A stretch of DNA of 64,000 bases from Oscillospiraceae bacterium (lineage in GTDB: Bacteria; Bacillota; Clostridia; Oscillospirales; Ruminococcaceae), in assembly GCA_017415165.1 (NCBI GenBank), contig JAFQIY010000046.1:62001-126000 (forward strand). Reading direction: 5' to 3'. The notes beneath the pieces were generated by a model, which searched no databases, was not told the origin of the DNA, and was given only the letters and a program-made list of their open reading frames with translations. Position numbers and translations under genes: made by a program. Of the stretch, positions 39,994 through 48,221 are shown in pieces; within the stretch, counting starts at the first letter, position 1; every line of letters begins with the position of its first letter.

Positions 39994-40000
39994 TTGTCAA
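39972..40000 (-). promoter_or_regulatory. Promoter of the 39905 pilin gene
   Basis: On the minus strand TTGACA (40000-39995) and TATCAT (39977-39972) are separated by 17 bp. Confidence 0.8.
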
Positions 40001-40033
40001 TTGTTTATAGAATTTGTAATCAAATTGTAACTA

Positions 40034-40852
40034 TTATCCCTTAGTAATAACCCAAATTCCCTTGAATTCCGACTTTATATCATCAAAATTCCAAGCCTGT
40101 GCAGTTTTTTCAGGATTTGCAGGGTCATTGATATAAACATTATTTCCGTCACATTCACGTATAACAATTGCGTGGGAACCAAAAGTTTCACCGTACATAC
40201 CTGCAATAACAACACTCTCACTGTTAAGATGCTTAGAAAGCTCATCAATGCTTTCCATTTCTTTTCCGCCCTCATTGATGTTGTGATTATAATATGTACC
40301 GCTTAAACCAATCATACTGCACAAGTCGCCGATTTCGCCTATTTTCAAGCCTGAGGAAAGCATACCTGTAAGTCCATTGTCGTAAGCCAGTCTGCCTAAA
40401 ATCACAGGGTCAACATCACCGTACCCCGTCAACCCAATATAAGCCATCGTAACACAAGTATAAGCACAGCCATCTGTCTTTATAATAGCATTACTTGCCC
40501 CAATACGCTCATACCCCCAACGTGGGTCAGACATATACAAAGCGGGAATACCACTCAGCTCTTCATCTGTATAAGTCATATTTACATAATTATCCTTGCA
40601 GGACGGATAATTATACACAAACTCCAAATTATCAGGATTTCTATAAAACAAATCTGTAATATACTCAGGATATTTCTCAATGTTTTCAATTATATATTCT
40701 GCACGTTCGTCAGTTTCAGCAACCTCAGCAAGTCTTCCGAACTCCTTATAACGTTCTCTTTTCTGTTCAATCGGTATCAGAAGCACCATAATAATTGTTA
40801 TCACAAGAAATGTAACAATCACAACAATTGCATTTTTCTTCTGCGTATTCAT
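40034..40852 (-). CDS. Membrane-anchored C39-like cysteine peptidase in the pilus cluster
   Basis: The 272-residue protein has one N-terminal membrane helix (about 8-27), a helical stalk, then a papain-like fold of the C39-like kind. YMSDPRWGYERIG leads to TDGCAYTC with the catalytic Cys, GSHAIVIRE supplies the His and YINDPANPEK the Asp/Asn. It would face the cell surface. Such domains cleave peptides or cross-links. It lies between the major pilin terminator and a minor pilin gene, so a role in pilin or wall processing is inferred. Unlike peptidase-containing ABC exporters it has no transporter part. Confidence 0.8.
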   Translation of the reverse strand: MNTQKKNAIVVIVTFLVITIIMVLLIPIEQKRERYKEFGRLAEVAETDERAEYIIENIEKYPEYITDLFYRNPDNLEFVYNYPSCKDNYVNMTYTDEELSGIPALYMSDPRWGYERIGASNAIIKTDGCAYTCVTMAYIGLTGYGDVDPVILGRLAYDNGLTGMLSSGLKIGEIGDLCSMIGLSGTYYNHNINEGGKEMESIDELSKHLNSESVVIAGMYGETFGSHAIVIRECDGNNVYINDPANPEKTAQAWNFDDIKSEFKGIWVITKG

Positions 40853-40871
40853 TTTGCACCGCCTCTAAAAA

Positions 40872-40900
40872 AAAACAGCGGAAATAAATTCCGCTGTTTT
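40872..40900 (-). terminator. Terminator after the major pilin gene
   Basis: AAAACAGCGGAA (40872-40883) and TTCCGCTGTTTT (40889-40900) form a 12-bp stem followed on the minus strand by T residues. No promoter for the C39 gene can be seen beyond it, so read-through is likely. Confidence 0.85.
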
Positions 40901-40931
40901 AATTTTTAAGTAAGTTCAATAATCTTATGGA

Positions 40932-41441
40932 TTATTCGCCTTCGCCTTCAACTTCAGCGCCGAGGAGTGGGTAGCAACCGATGATACCATCGAGTTCCTT
41001 CTGTTCTTCAGCCTTGTACTGCTTCTGAGCTTCGCTAGTAAGAAGATCATCGGATGCAGCCCAGTTTGCATATACGATTGTATAAGAAAGTGGCTTAATG
41101 TTAGCAGAACCTACGCCAGAGAAACCTTCGCCGAGGTAGTCTGTGAGATCAAGTGTGCTTTCACCGATTGTGATGGAGAGGTTAGAACCTGTGATACCAT
41201 CATAGTTTGTACCTGTTTCTTCTGTTTCCTCAGAAAGAACAACACCGTCGATAGAAGCCTGTGTAAGAGCAGCAGCTACAGATGTGTAAACCTGCTTAGC
41301 GTTAGCGTTAGCCTGTGTGATTCTTGAGTTCTTAACGTAACCAAGCATAGATGGTACGAGGATAGCTGCAAGAATACCGATGATTGCGATAACAACGATG
41401 AGCTCGATAAGTGTAAAGCCCTTAACCTTTGAATTTCTCAT
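40932..41441 (-). CDS. Major type IV pilin (PilA-like)
   Basis: The 169-residue prepilin has leader MRNSKVKG and mature FTLIELIVVIAIIGILAAILVPSMLGYVKNSR, with Glu5. The globular part has few cysteines and ends GCYPLLGAEVEGEGE. Its codon use (CTC, AAG, GCT, GTA) is that of highly expressed genes, and a strong terminator follows it, so this is the best candidate for the main pilus subunit. It resembles the fimbrial pilins linked to cellulose adhesion in Ruminococcus albus (family knowledge). Confidence 0.92.
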   Translation of the reverse strand: MRNSKVKGFTLIELIVVIAIIGILAAILVPSMLGYVKNSRITQANANAKQVYTSVAAALTQASIDGVVLSEETEETGTNYDGITGSNLSITIGESTLDLTDYLGEGFSGVGSANIKPLSYTIVYANWAASDDLLTSEAQKQYKAEEQKELDGIIGCYPLLGAEVEGEGE

Positions 41442-41527
41442 GGGAAATTCCTCCTTTTAAATTTTAAAATATTTTTTATTAAAAAGCACCACAAACGATA
41501 TCTCGATATGTGAAGCACTTTTCCAAA

Positions 41528-42274
41528 TTAAGATAAACTTGGACTGGATGATGCAGGGTAATCATCTGCTACAGGATAAGCACCGCAATAAATGCCCTCC
41601 ATCTCTATGAGGTCAAGCTGGTCTGCACCCGTATTGAGTATTCTGAATTTTTTGTTTGCATCTGTCCAATAATGTTCATCTGCATAATTATCAAATTTAC
41701 TCATAAACGGCTGAATGCTTGTATAGTCAGACAAGCTCGCATTGAAGAATGCATTTTCAACATAAATTACAGAGTCGACAGTGTAATTTTCGTAATCGAT
41801 ATAAACTGCACAAGCTCCTTCAAATGTTGGGTCTATAAAAGAAAGAATAGCATTTTCAAGCTTAGTGAACCACTCACCTGTATCAGCATCACCTCTCTCA
41901 GCGTAAGCAACTATTGGTGTAGCTGCGCTTCCGTCATATCTTGAAGCAACCGCTATATTATCGCTTACTTTAGCAGCTTCCATTTGAAAATAAACCTCAG
42001 TATACACTATCTTATCCTCAACCGGAGAAGCTACATATTTGCCTGAATGAAACAATGACTGATCCTGCTTTATTTCACACTGTATAACCTGATTCTGCAT
42101 ACCGGTATAAACCATATGCGCTTTATTGTCGTTGGTTTCCATTCTTGCATCTCTCTGAAAACCTGTAATAATTATAGAGGATATACCTGCGAGAACAGCT
42201 ATAATAGCCATAACAACAATCATTTCAATTAAGGTAAAGCCCTTAACCTTGGAGCCAAGTATTTTTGAATTCAT
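41528..42274 (-). CDS. Large type IV pilin-like protein, 248 aa
   Basis: The leader MNSKILGSKVKG precedes FTLIEMIVVMAIIAVLAGISS with Glu5. The globular domain is larger than in the major pilin and ends in a Pro/Ser-rich tail with GIYCGAYPVADDYP, again a CxAYP-type ending. GGGAGGAGAG precedes the ATG. It lies directly downstream of a perfect promoter (42341-42369), ahead of the major pilin. Confidence 0.9.
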   Translation of the reverse strand: MNSKILGSKVKGFTLIEMIVVMAIIAVLAGISSIIITGFQRDARMETNDNKAHMVYTGMQNQVIQCEIKQDQSLFHSGKYVASPVEDKIVYTEVYFQMEAAKVSDNIAVASRYDGSAATPIVAYAERGDADTGEWFTKLENAILSFIDPTFEGACAVYIDYENYTVDSVIYVENAFFNASLSDYTSIQPFMSKFDNYADEHYWTDANKKFRILNTGADQLDLIEMEGIYCGAYPVADDYPASSSPSLS

Positions 42275-42340
42275 TGGACTCTCCTCCCATAAGTTTCAAC
42301 GTTCCGATTTTTCATCGGGGTTGTTCCTTACTGTAATTAT

Positions 42341-42369
42341 ATTATATATCCACTTTTTGCATTTGTCAA
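42341..42369 (-). promoter_or_regulatory. Perfect promoter of the pilin genes
   Basis: On the minus strand TTGACA (42369-42364) and TATAAT (42346-42341), both consensus, are separated by 17 bp. The leader to the ATG is about 60 nt. Confidence 0.88.
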
Positions 42370-42524
42370 TAGAAAAATGATATTTTTATCGCTAATTTTA
42401 TGAATTTGTGCAACTTTTCACCAAACCTATAATTTAATGAATTTTTTTCGGCAATTTGACTAAAATATGTACACGCTCATAAATTGACAATCATTTTTCT
42501 ACTCCAAACGCTTTTTTGTGAACC

Positions 42525-43643
42525 TTATCTAATTGAGTTTATGTTGCCATTATTCTTGAAATAACGCTCAAATTCATTGATATCAAGGGACTTTTCACGA
42601 GCGTGCATCTCAGTGATAACGCCTTCCTTAACAAGTCTTGCAAGCTCCTGGTCAAGACAAACCATACCTTCCTTCTTACCGGTCTGGATAGCTGTCTGGA
42701 TAAGGTGAACCTTGTTATCACGAACCATAGCCTTGATAGCGTCTGTTGCGTTGAGAATTTCAAGAGCAGCGATACGGCCTGTACCGTCAGCCTTTGGAAT
42801 AAGTGTCTGAGCAATGATACCAACAAGAACCGTAGCAAGCTGTGTACGAATCTGGGACTGCTGGTGGGATGGGAATACGTCGATGATACGGTTGATTGTA
42901 TCAGCAGCACAAGTTGTATGAAGTGTGGACATTACAAGGTGACCTGTTTCAGCGGCTGTGATAGCAGCGTTGATTGTTTCGAAGTCACGCATTTCTCCGA
43001 CGAGGATAACGTCAGGGTCTTCACGGAGTGCGGCACGAAGTGACATCGCGAAGGATTCAACGTCGTCGCCTACTTCTCTCTGGTTAACCATACATCTCTT
43101 ATGCTCGTGAACATATTCGATAGGGTCTTCTACAGTAATAATGTGTGCAGAACGGTTAACATTTACATAGTCAATCATACCTGCAAGTGTTGTAGATTTA
43201 CCGGAACCTGTAGGACCTGTTACAAGCACGAGTCCTCTTGGACGGAGAGCAAATTCGCCGAGAATTGGCGGCATATCAAGGTCTTCAAGTGTAGGAATAT
43301 CGTTACGGAGAAGACGGATAGCGATAGCCGTATCACCTCTCTGGTGGTATACGTTAACTCTGTGACGGTAGCCTCTTCTTGTTACATAGGAGAAGTCCGT
43401 ATCCACCTTATTCTTGATGTTTTCAAGGTTACGACCGCCTGTCATCTGCTCACAGATTTTCATAATAGCAGCTTCAGTCATTTCAGGATAGGAGCTGAGC
43501 TTACGGAGAGAACCGTGAAGTCTTACAACCGGGGAAATCTTTGTAGTGAAGTGAACGTCAGAGCACCCGAGTACACGAGCCTCATCGAGAATTTTATCAA
43601 TACTGATAACAACCTTTTCCTGTGGTTTGTTCTGGATATCCAT
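42525..43643 (-). CDS. pilT: Type IV pilus retraction ATPase
   Basis: The 372-residue ATPase has the PilT N-terminal domain (CSDVHFTTKISPVVRLHG), Walker A GPTGSGKSTT, the Asp box/Walker B DPDVILVGEMRD, the His box TGHLVMSTLHTT and the C-terminal helices typical of PilT (EILNATDAIKAMVRDNK). It depolymerises pili, giving twitching or DNA uptake. It follows pilB by 35 bp and is co-transcribed. Confidence 0.94.
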   Translation of the reverse strand: MDIQNKPQEKVVISIDKILDEARVLGCSDVHFTTKISPVVRLHGSLRKLSSYPEMTEAAIMKICEQMTGGRNLENIKNKVDTDFSYVTRRGYRHRVNVYHQRGDTAIAIRLLRNDIPTLEDLDMPPILGEFALRPRGLVLVTGPTGSGKSTTLAGMIDYVNVNRSAHIITVEDPIEYVHEHKRCMVNQREVGDDVESFAMSLRAALREDPDVILVGEMRDFETINAAITAAETGHLVMSTLHTTCAADTINRIIDVFPSHQQSQIRTQLATVLVGIIAQTLIPKADGTGRIAALEILNATDAIKAMVRDNKVHLIQTAIQTGKKEGMVCLDQELARLVKEGVITEMHAREKSLDINEFERYFKNNGNINSIR

Positions 43644-43678
43644 TGCACATAATTCCTTTCGAGTTTATTTATACTATA

Positions 43679-45367
43679 TTAAACAGCGTATGTAACTCTT
43701 ACGAGTTCGTCCATAGTTGTTTTACCTTCGAGAACAAGTTCTGTAACGTTGTCACGAAGGAGCTTTGTACCCTGCTTACGGCAAAGATCGGAAATTGCGT
43801 CAACCTTACCGTCATTAGCGATAAGTGCACTCATTTCAGGTGTACAGAGAAGAATTTCGTGAATAGCAGTACGTCCTGTGTAACCTGTGTTGTTGCACTT
43901 AGGACAGCCGCAAGCATCATAAACAGTCTGATGCTCAGTAACGCTCATCAGTCTGTCCTCTTCGTCTGTAGAGATACGAGGTGTTCTGCATTCAGGACAA
44001 ATCTTCTTAACAAGACGCTGAGCAACGATACCGATAAGAGAGGTAGCAACCATATAAGGCGCAACGCCCATATCGATAAGACGGGTTACAGTTGAAGGAG
44101 CATCGTTTGTATGGAGTGTTGAAAGAACCAAGTGACCTGTGATAGCGGCTCTGATAGCGATTTCCGCTGTCTCCTGGTCACGCATTTCACCGATCATTAC
44201 GATATCAGGGTCCTGACGGAGGATAGAACGAAGAGCAGCAGCAAATGTCATACCCGCCTTAGCGTTAACCTGACACTGGTTGATACCTTCGATATTCTTT
44301 TCGACAGGGTCTTCTACCGTAATTACGTTTACGTGAGGCTTAGCGATTTCACCGAGAGCAGCATAAAGAGTAGTTGTTTTACCGGAACCTGTAGGACCTG
44401 TTACCAGTACAACTCCCTGAGGTACCTTGAGGATAGAAGCAAATCTCTCATAGTTGTAAGCTGTCATACCGAGGTCAGTAATCTTTCTTACGCCAACATC
44501 ACCTGTGGAAAGGATACGGATAACGACCTTTTCGCCGTTAACTGTAGGAAGGTTAGATACACGGACGTCAAGAGTAGTTCCGTCAACAACCTGTGTGAAA
44601 CGTCCGTCCTGAGGTACACGCTTTTCAGCGATGTTCATACCGCTGATAATTTTAAGACGAGTTACAAGAGAGTTATGAACTACATTGGAAATATTCATAA
44701 GCTCAATAAGGTCACCGTTAACACGGATACGGATACGTGTATAGGACTTGAACGGCTCGATATGAATATCCGTTGCGTCAGCACGGAAGGAGTTTTCAAC
44801 GATAGTAGTAGCCAGCTTAACGATAGGTGCGCTGTCGATTCTGTCAGCGGATTCCTCATCGATACCGAATGCATCGTCGTCAGTAAACTGGTTTTCCACG
44901 CTGTCGAGGAGCGAGGAAGTATTCTGCATAGAATAGTTCTTACCGATAGCCTTGACGATAGCCTGCTTTGTAGCAAAGACAGGAACAACGTCCATACCTG
45001 TAATAACCTTGATTTCTTCAAAAATGTAGAAGTTTACAGGGTCGTGTGTAGCAACTGTAAGTCTCTTACCTGTAATCTTGATAGCAATAATAGTATGCTT
45101 CTTAGCAAGGGCTTCAGGAATTTTCTTTACAGCCTCAACATTGATAACCGTTTCAGGGTCAGCGAGGTCGATAAAAGGAACATTCAGCTTCTTGGCAAGT
45201 ATCTGACCGAACTGCGCATCAGTAACGTAACCGAGTTCAACAACATAGTCACCGAAAAACTTACCTTGAACATTTTCCTCTTTCTTCTTATCAAGGACGT
45301 TCTGAAGCTGTTCTTCAGTAATTACGCCCTCATTGACCATATACTGGCCAATAGGAATATTTTTCAT
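43679..45367 (-). CDS. pilB: Type IV pilus assembly ATPase
   Basis: The 562-residue ATPase has an N-terminal MshEN-type domain (IGQYMVNEGVITEEQL and GDYVVELGYVTDAQF repeats), Walker A GPTGSGKTTT, Walker B DPDIVMIGEMRD, the His box, and the zinc site CPEC...CPKC near residues 470-500. MshEN domains can bind c-di-GMP, which would link pilus extension to the GGDEF proteins in this window (inference). It starts the pilB-pilT transcript. Confidence 0.94.
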   Translation of the reverse strand: MKNIPIGQYMVNEGVITEEQLQNVLDKKKEENVQGKFFGDYVVELGYVTDAQFGQILAKKLNVPFIDLADPETVINVEAVKKIPEALAKKHTIIAIKITGKRLTVATHDPVNFYIFEEIKVITGMDVVPVFATKQAIVKAIGKNYSMQNTSSLLDSVENQFTDDDAFGIDEESADRIDSAPIVKLATTIVENSFRADATDIHIEPFKSYTRIRIRVNGDLIELMNISNVVHNSLVTRLKIISGMNIAEKRVPQDGRFTQVVDGTTLDVRVSNLPTVNGEKVVIRILSTGDVGVRKITDLGMTAYNYERFASILKVPQGVVLVTGPTGSGKTTTLYAALGEIAKPHVNVITVEDPVEKNIEGINQCQVNAKAGMTFAAALRSILRQDPDIVMIGEMRDQETAEIAIRAAITGHLVLSTLHTNDAPSTVTRLIDMGVAPYMVATSLIGIVAQRLVKKICPECRTPRISTDEEDRLMSVTEHQTVYDACGCPKCNNTGYTGRTAIHEILLCTPEMSALIANDGKVDAISDLCRKQGTKLLRDNVTELVLEGKTTMDELVRVTYAV

Positions 45368-45515
45368 AATAAAGCCCCATTTCTCCGCAGATTAATTAAA
45401 TGACAAGGGATTTCTCTGCGGCAAAATCCGTAACAGCAACTGCATAGCGCAGATTATGTACGCCGTCTGAAATATGTGAACATCTTTGATGTAAACACCA
45501 TAATTAGAAATAGTA

Positions 45516-45544
45516 TTGAAATTTTTAAAAATATATGTTAAGAT
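45516..45544 (+). promoter_or_regulatory. Promoter of the prepilin peptidase gene
   Basis: TTGAAA (45516-45521) and TAAGAT (45539-45544) are separated by 17 bp. Confidence 0.6.
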
Positions 45545-45587
45545 ATACCTATCGGATTTTCAAATTTAATGTAAAGGAGTTTGTTTT

Positions 45588-46616
45588 ATGGAACATCTTA
45601 CTAATGCCGATGGCCTCCTTGGTTACTACATAGGAATTTATATAATAACATTCCTGTTCGGCATAACAATCGGAAGTTTTCTTAATGTATGTATCTACCG
45701 TCTGCCTGCGGGCGAGTCCCTTACCAAAAAGAATTCGCACTGTATGACCTGCGGCGCATATATTAAATGGTATGACCTTATTCCTGTATTCAGCTGGCTG
45801 ATTCTCAGAGGAAAATGCCGTGCCTGCGGTTCCAAAATTTCAGGGAGATACATTCTTGTAGAAAGCCTTACGGGAATTCTGTTTTTCCTGACATTCCTAC
45901 GATTTGACGTTATAAACGACGGGCTTATCTACCCTGCATTCATCTGTATTTTTATTGCAGGTCTTATCGTAATCGGATTTGAAGATTACGACACACAGGA
46001 AATGACTATCGGAGTTCTTCTTTATTTGGCAATTGTTGCCGCCCTTGCAAGAATTGGTTCAACCCTTCTTCCAAGTGAATTCAGAGGAAGCAATGTTTCC
46101 CTCACTGACGGACTTATCGGAATGTTCAGCGTAAGCGTACCTTTCCTTATTTTCGGATTTGTTCTCACTCCGCTTATCTACAGCCTTGCAGTCAGTGAAG
46201 ACCATAAGGCAGCAAGAAAGCTCAGAAAACGGCTTAAAAAGGAAAAGCTTACTGAAAAGGAAGCTGAAAAGCTTCAGAAGGCTCTTGACACTCACATTGA
46301 AGCAATTAAGGAAACAGGTCCTGTATACGGCTTCGGAATGGGAGATGTAATTCTTATGGCAGCCGGAGGACTTATGCTCGGCTGGAAAGCAACCGTGGTT
46401 GCAGCGTTTATCGCAGTAATTTTTGGTGCAGTTTATGCAGTTATTCTTAAAGCAAAGGCAAAGCACAGCGACAACGAAGAAAACATCAAAGCATTTGCTT
46501 TCGGACCATTTCTTGTAATCGGACTTGTCCTTGCATCGTTTTTCGGAACAGAACTTATGGATATGTACATTGAATATCTTACAGTTCCTCAGATACCCGA
46601 TTATTATTTGGGATAA
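45588..46616 (+). CDS. pilD: Prepilin peptidase / N-methyltransferase
   Basis: The 342-residue membrane enzyme cleaves prepilin leaders and methylates the new N-terminus. The N-terminal SFLNVCIYRLP segment, the zinc CxxC pairs (HCMTCG and KCRACG) and the aspartyl sites (EDYDTQEM and GFGMGDVILM) are present over about eight helices. An extra charged insertion of about 45 residues (EDHKAARKLRKRLKKEKL...) sits between the two catalytic Asp regions. It is the only pilus gene on the + strand, with its own promoter. Confidence 0.93.
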   Translation: MEHLTNADGLLGYYIGIYIITFLFGITIGSFLNVCIYRLPAGESLTKKNSHCMTCGAYIKWYDLIPVFSWLILRGKCRACGSKISGRYILVESLTGILFFLTFLRFDVINDGLIYPAFICIFIAGLIVIGFEDYDTQEMTIGVLLYLAIVAALARIGSTLLPSEFRGSNVSLTDGLIGMFSVSVPFLIFGFVLTPLIYSLAVSEDHKAARKLRKRLKKEKLTEKEAEKLQKALDTHIEAIKETGPVYGFGMGDVILMAAGGLMLGWKATVVAAFIAVIFGAVYAVILKAKAKHSDNEENIKAFAFGPFLVIGLVLASFFGTELMDMYIEYLTVPQIPDYYLG

Positions 46617-46627
46617 TTAAAGTATAT

Positions 46628-46659
46628 TTCAGGGCGTGTTCTTCGGGACACGCCCTGAA
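46628..46659. terminator. Bidirectional terminator between pilD and the PilW-like gene
   Basis: TTCAGGGCGTGT (46628-46639) and ACACGCCCTGAA (46648-46659) form a 12-bp stem between convergent genes. Confidence 0.88.
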
Positions 46660-46666
46660 TTATTTA

Positions 46667-47668
46667 TTATACCTTTTCGTTGAGGAATACGATGTAAACC
46701 AAAGTATTCGGAGTAACTACACCTGTCTGCAGATATGTAACTGTATCACTGTAGGAAGATGTAGGAGCTGTAGCAGAAGCAGAGGGTGAAGTACCGCCGC
46801 CTGAACCGCTGACACTTGAAACTGTTCCGCCTGTGTTATCAGTGTCATAAGGGAAAAAGTTAACAGCTGGAGGAACAGATATACTGCTTGAACTGCTGAT
46901 ACTGCTGCTATCGCTGCTTATAGATGAAGTAGCAGTATCTGTTAAAGAATCATCAGACATTACATCGAATAAGCCGTCAATTTCAGCAAGGTTAGGACAG
47001 AACACCAGACCCTCTGTTTTTACAACATCATCGTTGAATGTACCGCTTTCGATAATACCCTCTGTTCTCTGAAGACCTGCGTTGCCGTATTCAATTGTTG
47101 AAGCAACAGTAATGAGAATACCCTCGCTTGCAGACCATATATTGTCCACGTCACCCGTCGGCTTGGAAATCTTGATAGCATAATTGCTTGTTCCATAGTA
47201 AGCTTCACCGAGAGCAAGTCTGGATTCACTCAGATTACTTGTGCCGACATTTTTTCTTCTGAGAACTCTGCCCATATAGAACTTATCATTGAACTTATAT
47301 GGACTGGATGTAATTTCACCGCCGGAAACAGTTGCTGTGTTATCAATGATGATAACTTCAGCATTCTTGATAACGTCGTCCTTATCAGCCTTTGGATTTT
47401 TTCTGCAGTAATTTTTTGCAAATTCCTCAACTGCATCATCGATATTATCTTCCTGATAAATTCCCAAATCGGTTGCATAACGAATCGACTCACCAATATA
47501 CTGAATAATACCGTTCTGAGTAGTACGGCGAGCCTCATAAAGAGTAGAGTCAACATAAGTTGCACGAATAGGCTTAAACATCTGAACTATTGCAGCCATA
47601 AGTATGGTAAGGATTACCATTACGATAATAAGCTCAATAAGAGTAAAGCCCTTTAATTTTGCTTTCAT
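46667..47668 (-). CDS. Minor prepilin, PilW-like, with Ser-rich region
   Basis: The 333-residue protein has leader MKAKLKG and FTLIELIIVMVILTILMAAIVQMF. The central globular domain is followed by a Ser/Thr/Gly-rich, low-complexity stretch (about residues 240-310), which resembles linkers of secreted ruminococcal proteins, and a short folded end. It is the last gene of the long pilC operon. A pilus-tip or adhesive minor pilin is likely; the PilW name is by position only. Confidence 0.85.
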   Translation of the reverse strand: MKAKLKGFTLIELIIVMVILTILMAAIVQMFKPIRATYVDSTLYEARRTTQNGIIQYIGESIRYATDLGIYQEDNIDDAVEEFAKNYCRKNPKADKDDVIKNAEVIIIDNTATVSGGEITSSPYKFNDKFYMGRVLRRKNVGTSNLSESRLALGEAYYGTSNYAIKISKPTGDVDNIWSASEGILITVASTIEYGNAGLQRTEGIIESGTFNDDVVKTEGLVFCPNLAEIDGLFDVMSDDSLTDTATSSISSDSSSISSSSSISVPPAVNFFPYDTDNTGGTVSSVSGSGGGTSPSASATAPTSSYSDTVTYLQTGVVTPNTLVYIVFLNEKV

Positions 47669-47680
47669 AATGTCCCTCCC

Positions 47681-48208
47681 TTAGTGTGCTATGAAGTATT
47701 TGTACTTCGGACCTGTACCTGCAGATGTGGAAGAAGAACCGTCACCAACAGCTTCATAGTTATTGTCAAAACCTGATTCGCCCTTATACTTGTCATTTCT
47801 GTCACGGATTTTAAGAATTCTCAGGTCAACAGGATAACTGTATGTTGCACCGGATTCATCATCGGTAATCTTTATGAATGATGTATAACCTGTGTTGTTT
47901 GCATCAGCCGTATACTCGTGAGGAGGCTTGCGATCAGCTGAAGAAAGGTAATTGCCATCATCATCCTTCTTTATCTGAGGGTCAACATCATTTGAATTGC
48001 TGAATTTGATATCGACTATACCGCCGTCAACAGTCTGCTTTTCAACATACTTCATCTGATTTGAAATACTTGTGTTGATTTCATTGTTATTTTTGTTAAC
48101 TCTTGCAACGCCGCCGTAAATCTGGGCCATAGTCATAGTAGCTATACCAAGAATGGCAAGCGCAACAAGACATTCAATGAGGGTAAAGCCTTTAAGTTTA
48201 TTTTTCAT
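47681..48208 (-). CDS. Minor prepilin, PilV/PilI-like
   Basis: The start at 48208 follows GGAGG and gives the leader MKNKLKG before FTLIECLVALAILGIATMTMAQIYGG, the VALAILG pattern typical of PilV/GspI-type initiators. The 175-residue product is probably part of the priming complex with the PilW-like and PilX-like proteins encoded on each side. The longer frame overlaps the preceding gene and lacks a ribosome binding site. Confidence 0.88.
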   Translation of the reverse strand: MKNKLKGFTLIECLVALAILGIATMTMAQIYGGVARVNKNNNEINTSISNQMKYVEKQTVDGGIVDIKFSNSNDVDPQIKKDDDGNYLSSADRKPPHEYTADANNTGYTSFIKITDDESGATYSYPVDLRILKIRDRNDKYKGESGFDNNYEAVGDGSSSTSAGTGPKYKYFIAH

Positions 48209-48221
48209 AATCTTTACCTCC

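Noticed and set aside
44132-45403. A 423-aa open frame antisense to pilB
   Set aside because: It mirrors pilB codons, is Ser/Cys/Asn-rich in the way antisense frames are, and lacks a ribosome binding site.
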